Assembly (NCBI GenBank): GCA_021847605.1
Contig: JAJZQN010000010.1
Location: 43,649-107,648, forward strand
Length of the DNA: 64,000 bases
Direction of reading: 5' to 3'
Source: Pseudomonadota bacterium
Lineage (GTDB): Bacteria; Pseudomonadota; Alphaproteobacteria; Sphingomonadales; Sphingomonadaceae
Part shown: piece after piece, positions 1-7,079 of the stretch
Layout of the letters: each line of letters begins with the position of its first letter
Numbering within the stretch: the first letter of the stretch is position 1
Program-made: the position numbers and the translations under genes
The notes under the pieces: generated by a model
Database searches by the model: none
The model's input: the letters and a program-made list of their open reading frames with translations, nothing else
What the model was told of the DNA's origin: nothing

Positions 1-1
1 G

Positions 2-49
2 CAGGAAGCCGAAATACGGGTCCATGCCGCCATCAATGCGCTCAATTAA
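2..49 (+). CDS. C-terminal tail of an unidentified protein (partial)
   Basis: The window opens inside a frame that reads QEAEIRVHAAINALN and then stops with TAA at 47-49. The composition resembles a normal protein C-terminus and the frame converges with tyrC, whose stop is 50 bases further on. Fifteen codons are too few to name a family, so this is a possible gene end only. Confidence 0.3.
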   Translation, partial: QEAEIRVHAAINALN

Positions 50-98
50 ATCAACAATAGCAGAGTAGGACAGCGGCTTTCCGGCCGTTCCGTCATAT

Positions 99-1004
99 TC
101 AGTGCGAGCGCCCGAAGTCCGGCTTCGCATCGTCCTGACCCTGTTCGATGATCGATCGGCGAATGGCGCGAGTGCGGGTGAAGAGGTTGAACAGCGTATC
201 GCCGTCATTCCACCGGATCGCCCGCTGGAGTGCCGACAAATCTTCCGAAAAGCGCTGAAGCATTTCCAGCACAGCATCCTTATTGGCCAGGAACACGTCC
301 CGCCACATGGTAGGGTCTGACGCGGCAATGCGGGTGAAGTCGCGGAAGCCACCGGCCGAATATTTGATGACTTCGCTCTGGGTCACATTTTCCAGATCGC
401 TGGCGGTGCCGACGATGGTGTAGGCGATCAGATGGGGCAGATGACTGGTCACGGCCAGCACGAGATCATGATGCGCCGGATCCATCATCTCAACGTCCGC
501 ACCCACGCGCCGCCACAGTTCGGCGACCTTCTCCACCGCGGCGGGATCGGCGTCGGCGGGCGGGGTAACGATCGACCAGCGCCCCTTGAACAGGGTGGCG
601 AAGCCCGCTTCCGGTCCGCTATTCTCGGTGCCTGCGACGGGATGGGCCGGGATGATCGTCCGGCCCGGCAGCGCGGCATTGAGTTGGGTCAGCACATCCG
701 CCTTGCACGACCCCACATCACTGATGATCACATCGGCGGGCAGATCATCGGCGATTTCGGCTGCGGCCGCACCCATGGCACGTACCGGCACGCAAAGGAT
801 CACCAGATCGGCGTCCGTGACCGATGCGCCGGCCGTGTCGGTGATGTCGTCGGCCAGATCGATCCGCCGGGCCGTGTCCCGCACCGCCGGATCGGCGTCA
901 TAACCCGTCACGCGCACGGTCGGCATGTTCGCGCGGATCGCGCGGGCCAGCGAGGAGCCTATCAGCCCCAGGCCGATGATGGTGACGCGGGCAAAGGGCA
1001 GCAT
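99..1004 (-). CDS. tyrC: Prephenate/arogenate (cyclohexadienyl) dehydrogenase
   Basis: Oxidative decarboxylation of prephenate or arogenate in tyrosine synthesis, cytoplasmic. The 301-residue protein starts with a Rossmann NAD(P)-binding motif, G11-x-G13-xx-G16 (IIGLGLIGSS). It carries the family signature HPVAGTENSG near residue 121, with the conserved catalytic His, and an SHLPHLIAY helix in the C-terminal dimerisation half. The start lies 4 bases after the hisC stop, so the two are co-transcribed from hisC. A hisC-type aminotransferase beside a cyclohexadienyl dehydrogenase is a common proteobacterial pair, because the aminotransferase can also act on aromatic keto acids. Whether prephenate or arogenate is preferred cannot be read from sequence. 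Confidence 0.93.
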   Translation of the reverse strand: MLPFARVTIIGLGLIGSSLARAIRANMPTVRVTGYDADPAVRDTARRIDLADDITDTAGASVTDADLVILCVPVRAMGAAAAEIADDLPADVIISDVGSCKADVLTQLNAALPGRTIIPAHPVAGTENSGPEAGFATLFKGRWSIVTPPADADPAAVEKVAELWRRVGADVEMMDPAHHDLVLAVTSHLPHLIAYTIVGTASDLENVTQSEVIKYSAGGFRDFTRIAASDPTMWRDVFLANKDAVLEMLQRFSEDLSALQRAIRWNDGDTLFNLFTRTRAIRRSIIEQGQDDAKPDFGRSH

Positions 1005-1008
1005 GGGT

Positions 1009-2118
1009 TCAGGCTGCCTCCGCCATGGCGCGCAGCTTTGCGGCGACCGAGCGCATCTGTTCTCCGGTGCCGATGGTGATGCGCAGGCCGTTGGGCAGGC
1101 CTTGCCCCGGCAACCAGCGGGTGGCGAAACCCTCGTCCCACAATCCCTTCATCGCGGCTTCGGCGGTCAGCTTGCCGTCGAACAGGATGAGGAGGAAATT
1201 GGTCTTGCTGGGTACGGCGCGCAGTCCATGGTTGGACAGGGAGGCGATTTCGCCAGCCAGCCATTCGCGCTGTTGCGCATTTTCCGCCCGGCTATGGTCG
1301 ACCCATTGTTTGTCACCGATGGCCGCGATCGCCGCCGCCTGACCCACGGTCGTCACGTTGAACGGCGCGCGGATGCGATGGAGAATGTCGATCACGTCGG
1401 CGCTGGCATAGCCCCAGCCGATCCGTTCGGCGGCGAGGCCGTAAATTTTCGAGAAAGTGCGGGTGACGAACACGTTCGAGGCGTTCTTCGCCAGTTCGAG
1501 GCCAGCATCATCCTCGCTATCTTCCAGATATTCGGCATAGGCCTGATCCAGGACGAACAGGATGTCGGGGCGCAGCCCGGCGTGCAGGCGCGCAATCTCT
1601 TCCCGGCTGGACAGTGTGCCGGTCGGGTTATTGGGATTGGCGAGGAAGACGACCTTGGTCCGTTCCGTTACGGCGGCGAGCAGGGCGTCGACGTCGGTCG
1701 CATAATCCTTGTCCGGCGCAATGACCGGCGTCGCGCCGACCCGGCGAGCGGCGATGTCGTACACGGCAAAGCCATAGCGGACATAGAGGACTTCATCGCC
1801 CGGTCCGGCATAGGCGGAGGCGGCGATGTGCAGCAGTTCGTCCGATCCGGTGCCATAGATGATCCGTTCAGGATCGAGGCCATGGACCGCGCCGATCGCC
1901 TCGCGCAACTTGGTCGCGCCGGGATCGGGATAGGTGGCAAGGTCGGCGGTCGCCGCGATAACGGCATTGCGGGCCGCCTGACCGGTGCCGAGCGGATTTT
2001 CATTGGCGCTCAGTTTGATGAGCGGGCGACCGTCATCGGTGGCCGACTTGCCCGGCACATAGGCGTGAATGCCGAGAATCCAGTCCTTGGGTGCGGGTTT
2101 TGCAGCAATCTCTGTCAT
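1009..2118 (-). CDS. hisC: Histidinol-phosphate aminotransferase
   Basis: PLP-dependent fold-type I aminotransferase making histidinol phosphate; HisC paralogues next to tyrC often also transaminate aromatic keto acids. The PLP lysine is K224 in [15 protein letters not shown]. Other signatures are [10 protein letters not shown] near the N-terminus, [12 protein letters not shown], and NPNNPTGT. I chose the ATG at 2118 ([13 protein letters not shown]), giving 369 residues, the usual family length. An in-frame ATG at 2199 would add 27 low-complexity residues ([15 protein letters not shown]...) that do not look like HisC. First gene of a two-gene operon with tyrC. Confidence 0.93.
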   Translation of the reverse strand: MTEIAAKPAPKDWILGIHAYVPGKSATDDGRPLIKLSANENPLGTGQAARNAVIAATADLATYPDPGATKLREAIGAVHGLDPERIIYGTGSDELLHIAASAYAGPGDEVLYVRYGFAVYDIAARRVGATPVIAPDKDYATDVDALLAAVTERTKVVFLANPNNPTGTLSSREEIARLHAGLRPDILFVLDQAYAEYLEDSEDDAGLELAKNASNVFVTRTFSKIYGLAAERIGWGYASADVIDILHRIRAPFNVTTVGQAAAIAAIGDKQWVDHSRAENAQQREWLAGEIASLSNHGLRAVPSKTNFLLILFDGKLTAEAAMKGLWDEGFATRWLPGQGLPNGLRITIGTGEQMRSVAAKLRAMAEAA

Positions 2119-2427
2119 GGTGCGCGGCTTTAGCGGCTTCCGCGGCAAAGGCAAAGCGCCAGCAGGCGCAAGGCGATGATGGGCGGTGCCGAAGTTCATA
2201 CGGAAACACCCTTTTCAGGGGGGGGCGCCGGTTTCGCTCTGGGAATGGGAAGGATAGGCGCCGCATCGGCGCCAGTCACGCTCCACCCGCGCGCCGGAAG
2301 CGCGCAGCGTCGACGTATGAAGGATATGGGGTGGCGGGCAGGGCTGGCCCATCCATGAGAGGGAACCAGACTATATCCAACATGGAATTCGGTATGAACA
2401 AGGGAGAGCGATCCCCTTGCCCCGTCG
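2119..2427. other. Intergenic region upstream of hisC
   Basis: About 300 bases between the hisC start and the stop of the next minus-strand gene. I see no convincing gene. It holds two compact perfect hairpins, GGCGCC-GCATC-GGCGCC at 2257-2273 and GCGCGC-CGGAA-GCGCGC at 2289-2305, and a run of eight G at 2218-2225. The hairpins may end transcription from the upstream minus-strand genes or form part of the hisC leader, but neither is followed by a clear T-run. Confidence 0.4.
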
Positions 2428-2769
2428 TCAGTTGCCGTCCGCGTCGACCATGAATGTCATCGGTTTGCCCCGCGAGGAAGGTTCCCATCCGGCGGCGAGG
2501 GCGGCGCGGATGCTGCGGGCGACTATGGTGTCGTTGATGTGGAGGCGGCCTCGCGGCAGGCCTTTCAGCAGGCGCTTGGGCGCTGGAAATTCAATCACGG
2601 CGCCCCGCTGCATATCCTGCTGCTGCACGGACACGGTCATGCCTTTCCAGCCTTCCTTGTCGCTCCATTGCGGCTCGCTGCGCAATTCCCATTCATAGCT
2701 GAGGCCGTCGACATCGACGGTACCGGAAAGATTCTGCATGACGGCGCCATAGCATGGTTGGCCGATCAC
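2428..2769 (-). CDS. Conserved hypothetical protein, 113 residues
   Basis: I do not recognise a family. The protein is soluble, with no signal peptide or membrane segment. It is rich in Trp and charged residues and contains WELRSEPQWSDKEGWKGM, a basic middle (RLLKGLPRGRLHIND) and a C-terminal GKPMTFMVDADGN. The start is uncertain: the GTG at 2769 follows AAGGTGG, while an ATG at 2739 (MQNLSGTVDVDG) has no obvious ribosome site. The upstream AAGGTGG is itself one arm of a 7-bp hairpin (2771-2789, CCACCTT/AAGGTGG), so initiation at the GTG could be masked. It lies 38 bases downstream of a 2-hydroxyacid dehydrogenase on the same strand. Confidence 0.65.
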   Translation of the reverse strand: MIGQPCYGAVMQNLSGTVDVDGLSYEWELRSEPQWSDKEGWKGMTVSVQQQDMQRGAVIEFPAPKRLLKGLPRGRLHINDTIVARSIRAALAAGWEPSSRGKPMTFMVDADGN

Positions 2770-2807
2770 GCCACCTTTGGCGAAGGTGGCGTGCGGCCTA
2801 TCTGTGT

Positions 2808-3758
2808 TTAGACGACGGGAGTGGGCAATTCCTGCCCCGCGAAATGGGCGTCCAGATTGGCGACGACCAGATCGGCCATCGCCTTGCGCGTGTGGATGGT
2901 GGCGCTGCCCTGATGGGGTTGCAGCACGACATGATCCATGGCGAACAGGGCTTCAGGGACATGGGGTTCGTGGGCGAATACGTCCAGCCCGGCGCCGGCG
3001 ATGCGTTTGTCGGCGAGGGCGGCGATCATCGCTTCCTCATCGATCACGCCACCACGGCTGATATTGACGATGACGCCATCGGGTCCGAGCGCATCAATCA
3101 TCGCGGCATCGACCAGCTTGGCCGCTTCGGGTCCGCCCGAGGTGGCGACGATGATGACATCGCTCTGCCGCGCAAAGTCGAGCGGATCGGCGACATAGCG
3201 ATAGGGGGTATCGGCCGCTTCGCGCCGGTTGTGATAGAGGATTTCGCCGGCCACCGGCTCCAGTCGCATCGCGATGGCGCGGCCGATCCGGCCTAGGCCC
3301 AATATGCCGATGCGCGATCCCGTCACCCGGCCGCACAGGGCAGGCTTTTCGCCACGCGCCCATGTGCCCGACCGAACCATGCGGTCATTGGCGGCGATAT
3401 TGCGGACCGTGGCATAGAGCAGGCCGACGGCGAGGTCGGCAACATCGTCGGTCAGGACGTCGGGCGTGTTGGAGACGCGGATGCCCTTAGCCCGGGCATG
3501 CTCCACATCCACCTTGTCATAGCCGACCGAAAACAGACCGATAATTTCCAGATTGGGCAGGGCGTCCATGATGGCGGCCGACGCGCCGACCGACCCGAAG
3601 CTGACGAGCGCGCGGGCCTCCAGCACGGACGGGGGCAGGGCGGACAGGTCGGCGTCGGCCGCCACCGGATGGACGGTGAAGCGGCGTTCCAACTCCTGCG
3701 TCAGATAGGGGTAGAGGGGGCCATAGGCGACGATCGGGGGGAGGGAGGCATCGGTCAT
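2808..3758 (-). CDS. D-isomer-specific 2-hydroxyacid dehydrogenase (glyoxylate/hydroxypyruvate reductase type)
   Basis: NAD(P)H-dependent reduction of a small 2-keto acid, cytoplasmic. The 316-residue protein has the split family layout: an N-terminal substrate-binding part, an inserted Rossmann domain with GILGLGRIGRAIA, and the catalytic trio, namely Arg in NISRGGVID, Glu in FAHEPHVPEAL, and His in LQPHQGSAT. Family members reduce glyoxylate, hydroxypyruvate, phenylpyruvates or lactate-type acids. The neighbours do not decide the substrate, so no symbol is given. The ATG at 3758 gives a normal N-terminus. Confidence 0.88.
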   Translation of the reverse strand: MTDASLPPIVAYGPLYPYLTQELERRFTVHPVAADADLSALPPSVLEARALVSFGSVGASAAIMDALPNLEIIGLFSVGYDKVDVEHARAKGIRVSNTPDVLTDDVADLAVGLLYATVRNIAANDRMVRSGTWARGEKPALCGRVTGSRIGILGLGRIGRAIAMRLEPVAGEILYHNRREAADTPYRYVADPLDFARQSDVIIVATSGGPEAAKLVDAAMIDALGPDGVIVNISRGGVIDEEAMIAALADKRIAGAGLDVFAHEPHVPEALFAMDHVVLQPHQGSATIHTRKAMADLVVANLDAHFAGQELPTPVV

Positions 3759-3834
3759 AATCCCTTATCTAGGAAGTCCGCAGCCATCGTGCCAGATTGA
3801 CAGCGCATCGCGCCAGTCCTAGCGCGGGGCGACC

Positions 3835-4971
3835 ATGGCCAGCGTTTCCATCAGCGAAGACAGCCGTTTCGGCCTGCGTCGGCAAGCGCGCCTTGCGGGA
3901 CCGCTCAGCCTGTCGAGCGGTGCGCAGCTTGGCCCAGTGGACATCGCCTATGAAACCTATGGCGCGATGAATGCGGACAAATCCAACGTCATCCTGATCT
4001 GTCATGCGCTGACCGGCGACCAATATGTGGCGTCGGACCATCCCGTCACTGGCAAACCGGGATGGTGGTGGAGGATGGTGGGGGAGGGCAAGCCAGTCGA
4101 TCCGGCGCGCCACTTCATCGTGTGTTCCAACGTTATCGGCAGTTGCATGGGGTCGTCCGGCCCGGCCAGCATCGATCCCGTCACGGGCGAGCCGCACGCA
4201 ATGCGCTTCCCGGTGCTGACCATCGCCGACATGGTGCGGGCGCAGGCCGCGCTGCTCGACCATCTGGGCGTCGATCGGCTGGCGGCGGTGATCGGTGGAT
4301 CGATGGGAGGGATGCAGGCGCTGACCTGGCCCACGTTGTTCCCCGACCGGGTGGAAAGCTGCATCGTCATCGCATCGACGGCGCGGCACAGCGCGCAGAA
4401 TATCGCGTTCCACGAAGTCGGGCGGCAGGCGATCATGGCTGACCCCGACTGGCGCGGGGGCGATTATTATGCCGATGGCAAGGTGCCGAGCGCGGGTCTG
4501 GCCGTGGCGCGCATGGCCGCGCACATCACCTATCTGTCGGAAGCGGGCCTCACCGAGAAATTCGGGCGGCGCTTGCAGGGGCGCGACGCGAAGACGTTTG
4601 GGTTCGACGCCGATTTTCAGGTGGAATCCTATCTGCGCCATCAGGGGCTGAGCTTTGTCGAGCGGTTCGACGCCAACTCCTATCTCTACATCACCCGCGC
4701 GATGGACTATTATGACATTGCGGAGGATCATGGCGGATCGCTGGCGCGGGCGTTCACCGCCAGCCGGGCGCGCTTCTGCCTCGTCAGCTTCGATACCGAC
4801 TGGCTCTATCCCACCGCCGAATCGCGGGTGATCGTCCATGCGCTCAATGCGTCGGGCGCACAGGCGAGCTTCGTCGAACTGTCCAGCCCGTTTGGCCATG
4901 ACGCTTTCCTGCTGGAAAGCCCCGAACTCAACCGGGTCGTCGACGGCTTCCTGCGCGGGGGCCGGGCATGA
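3835..4971 (+). CDS. metX: Homoserine O-acyltransferase (MetX family)
   Basis: Activates homoserine with an acyl group, normally acetyl, for methionine synthesis. The 378-residue alpha/beta-hydrolase fold shows the nucleophile S156 in IGGSMGGM, an Asp in FDTDWLYP near residue 322, and H355 in FGHDAFLLE, the complete catalytic triad. Some MetX proteins use succinyl-CoA instead; the acyl specificity is not decided here. It overlaps metW by four bases (ATGA), the usual metXW pair. I looked in the 76 bases upstream for a SAM-II riboswitch, often found before alphaproteobacterial metX, and did not see one. Confidence 0.94.
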   Translation: MASVSISEDSRFGLRRQARLAGPLSLSSGAQLGPVDIAYETYGAMNADKSNVILICHALTGDQYVASDHPVTGKPGWWWRMVGEGKPVDPARHFIVCSNVIGSCMGSSGPASIDPVTGEPHAMRFPVLTIADMVRAQAALLDHLGVDRLAAVIGGSMGGMQALTWPTLFPDRVESCIVIASTARHSAQNIAFHEVGRQAIMADPDWRGGDYYADGKVPSAGLAVARMAAHITYLSEAGLTEKFGRRLQGRDAKTFGFDADFQVESYLRHQGLSFVERFDANSYLYITRAMDYYDIAEDHGGSLARAFTASRARFCLVSFDTDWLYPTAESRVIVHALNASGAQASFVELSSPFGHDAFLLESPELNRVVDGFLRGGRA

Positions 4972-5561
4972 CCGACAATCTGCGGCCGGATCTGGCGCTG
5001 ATTGCGCGGACGGTGCGACAGGGGGCGCGGGTGCTGGATGTGGGCTGTGGCGACGGCGCGTTGATGGCGGCGATGCGCGATCATAGCGGCGTCGATGCGC
5101 GCGGGCTGGAAATCGACGGGTCCAATGTTGCGGCGGCGGTCGGGCGCGGCCTGTCGGTGGTTCAGGGCGATGCCGACACGGACCTTGCCTATTATCCCGA
5201 TGCCAGTTTCGATTATGCGATATTGAGCCAGACGCTTCAGACGACGCGGCGACCCGACCTTGTGGTGGAGGAGTTGCTGCGCATCGGGCGGCAGGCCTTC
5301 GTATCCTTTCCCAACTTTGCGCATTGGCGGGGGCGACTGTCGCTGATGTGGGGCGGGCGGATGCCGGTGACGCGGCTGTTGCCCGATACATGGTATGACA
5401 CGCTCAACATCCATCATGTGACGGTCGACGATTTCCGTGCGCTGGTGAAGGATCGCGGCTGGGTGATCGACGGGCAATGGTTCCTGAAGGGGGACCGGGA
5501 AACGACCCATGCGAACGCCAATCTGTTCGCCGAACATGCGGTGTTCCTGCTGCGGAAATAA
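4968..5561 (+). CDS. metW: Methionine biosynthesis protein MetW
   Basis: A 197-residue class I methyltransferase-like protein with the SAM motif VLDVGCGDG at about residues 23-31 and the MetW signatures [25 protein letters not shown] and [15 protein letters not shown]. It is genetically tied to metX and thought to be needed for or to stimulate the acyltransferase; its methyl acceptor, if any, is not established. Its ATG overlaps the metX stop, so the two are translationally coupled. Confidence 0.92.
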   Translation: MTDNLRPDLALIARTVRQGARVLDVGCGDGALMAAMRDHSGVDARGLEIDGSNVAAAVGRGLSVVQGDADTDLAYYPDASFDYAILSQTLQTTRRPDLVVEELLRIGRQAFVSFPNFAHWRGRLSLMWGGRMPVTRLLPDTWYDTLNIHHVTVDDFRALVKDRGWVIDGQWFLKGDRETTHANANLFAEHAVFLLRK

Positions 5562-5568
5562 GGGGTTG

Positions 5569-6246
5569 ATGGTGGGCGAGACGATCCTGCGCGACCAGCC
5601 TGTGACGCGGGCCATGCTGGATGCGCTGGCGCCTGGACCGCACGCCCTGATCGGTTGCGATCTGGAGGAGGGCGACTTGTCGGGCATGGACCTGACCGGA
5701 TGGACGTTCGAACGGTGCAACCTGCGCAAATGCGACCTGAGCGGGGCGCGGATCGCCGAGAGCCATTGGACATCGTGCCGGGGTGCTTTTGCGAATTTCA
5801 CCGGGACCGACCTGAGCGAATCCGCGATTCGTGGGTGCGATTTCAATAATGGCAGCTTCCGTCGCACGGTGCTGACGGCGACGCGCATCGTCGGATCGAA
5901 ATTGACCGGCGCCGATTTCACCGATGCTCGGGCGATGGACCTGATGTTCGAGGAAAGCCTGCTTATCAACGCCAAGCTGGTGGGCTTTTCCTTTCGCAGG
6001 CAGAGCCTGAAGCAGGTCGATTTCGGGCAGGCGGACCTGCGTAAATGCGATTTTCGGCAGGCCGTGCTGGACGATTGCAGCCTGCGCGACGCCAATGTCG
6101 CGGGTGCGCGGTTCGACGGTGCCGATTTGCGCAACGCCGACCTTGGCGGGATCAGGCTGGGCGATGCGGGGCTGTTCCGGGGCGCCACCATCTCCCGCGA
6201 TCAGGCGGGGCAGTTGCTCGGCGAATTGGGGCTGAACGTGCGTTAG
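5569..6246 (+). CDS. Pentapeptide-repeat protein, Qnr/MfpA-like
   Basis: The 225-residue protein is almost wholly A(D/N)LxX pentapeptides, for example CDLSGARI, TDLSESAI, ADFTDARA and ADLRNADL. It ends in a short helical tail, ISRDQAGQLLGELGL, of the kind that caps Qnr dimers. Length and layout match the Qnr/MfpA group, DNA mimics that bind DNA gyrase and can lower quinolone sensitivity. No more specific function can be read. I start at the ATG at 5569 (MVGETILRDQ). It follows metW by 7 bases on the same strand, so it probably shares the metXW transcript. Confidence 0.85.
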   Translation: MVGETILRDQPVTRAMLDALAPGPHALIGCDLEEGDLSGMDLTGWTFERCNLRKCDLSGARIAESHWTSCRGAFANFTGTDLSESAIRGCDFNNGSFRRTVLTATRIVGSKLTGADFTDARAMDLMFEESLLINAKLVGFSFRRQSLKQVDFGQADLRKCDFRQAVLDDCSLRDANVAGARFDGADLRNADLGGIRLGDAGLFRGATISRDQAGQLLGELGLNVR

Positions 6247-6247
6247 A

Positions 6248-6290
6248 GTATTTTGAAGTCACCTGGAACAGGTGACGGCTCGCAAAATAC
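6248..6290. terminator. Nested hairpin between convergent genes
   Basis: Inner arms GTCACCTG/CAGGTGAC (6258-6265, 6269-6276) with a GAA loop sit inside outer arms GTATTTTG/CAAAATAC (6248-6255, 6283-6290). It lies in the 60-base gap between the pentapeptide gene and the convergent TetR gene and could end both transcripts. Confidence 0.6.
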
Positions 6291-6306
6291 GGAAAACAAA
6301 AGACTC

Positions 6307-6918
6307 TTACCGTGTGCCGATGCCGCGTTCGATCAGGGCGTTGGCGATGGCGGCGATCTCTTGCGCCGGGCGGCTGTCATCCCACACGCCATAGCGCAGC
6401 CCCAGAAACACGTTCATGCCCATGATCGCCCAGGCATGAACCTCTTCCACGTCCGGGCGCACGTCACCCTGCTGCGCGGCCTTGGCGAGGCGGGCGGCCA
6501 TGCGGGTCGCGGTATTTTCATAATGGGCGCGATAGGCGGACTGATCGACAAATTCCGCCTCGTCGATGATGCGATAGAGTTCCTTATGGGCGCGGGCGAA
6601 CTCCAGAAAACTGAGCAGCCCGATCCGTTCAGCGTCAATGCCGTCGCGTGCCTGTGCGATGCGGGGTGAGACATAGTCGCGCACCTGACCCGACATGTCG
6701 TTGACGAGCGCGCGGAAAATATCGTCCTTGCTGTCGAAATAGGTGTAGAAACTGCCCAGCGCACAGCCGGCGCGGCGGGTGATGCCGCTGATCGAGCCTT
6801 CATGAAAACCCTTGTCGCCAAACTCCGCCGCTGCGGCCGAAAGCAGCGCGCGGCGGGTGCGTTCGCCCCGTGCGGTTCGGGGGGTCTTGTCCTCCTTCGC
6901 AGGGGCGGCTTCGCTCAT
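6307..6918 (-). CDS. TetR family transcriptional regulator
   Basis: A 203-residue repressor with an N-terminal helix-turn-helix (RTRRALLSAAAAEFGDKGF, then ISGITRRAGCALGSFYTYF with the typical GSFYTYF turn) and a helical ligand-binding C-terminal part. It is divergent from the TonB receptor gene, with a 22-bp palindrome (6986-7007) in the shared promoter region. It therefore probably represses the receptor-transporter unit and is released by the imported compound; the ligand is unknown. The ATG at 6918 follows AGGA at good spacing. Confidence 0.9.
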   Translation of the reverse strand: MSEAAPAKEDKTPRTARGERTRRALLSAAAAEFGDKGFHEGSISGITRRAGCALGSFYTYFDSKDDIFRALVNDMSGQVRDYVSPRIAQARDGIDAERIGLLSFLEFARAHKELYRIIDEAEFVDQSAYRAHYENTATRMAARLAKAAQQGDVRPDVEEVHAWAIMGMNVFLGLRYGVWDDSRPAQEIAAIANALIERGIGTR

Positions 6919-6985
6919 ATTTCCTGTCCGATCCCGTGTTCCAAATGCCGCAGCGCTGCGCCCTAATATTGCGCCTCTCTATTTC

Positions 6986-7007
6986 AAGTTGAAAGATGGT
7001 TCAACTT
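6986..7007. promoter_or_regulatory. Candidate TetR operator (8-6-8 palindrome)
   Basis: AAGTTGAA-AGATGG-TTCAACTT is a perfect inverted repeat with 8-base arms. It lies 68 bases before the TetR start and 73 bases before the TonB receptor start, in the divergent gap. Size and place are typical of a TetR operator; binding is inferred. Confidence 0.6.
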
Positions 7008-7079
7008 TCATTATCGAATCATCCAACGCAGGTGATCCGGCCAACCGGGCGCCGCATATTTCAGGAGAGGACCGACCCG

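Noticed and set aside
2119..2199. N-terminal extension of hisC from ATG 2199, or a his-operon leader peptide
   Set aside because: The 27 extra residues are unlike HisC N-termini and contain only two adjacent His; no attenuator pair follows.
3759..3834. Possible SAM-II riboswitch before metX
   Set aside because: Expected from related genomes, but the 76-base gap shows neither the conserved core nor the pseudoknot partners.
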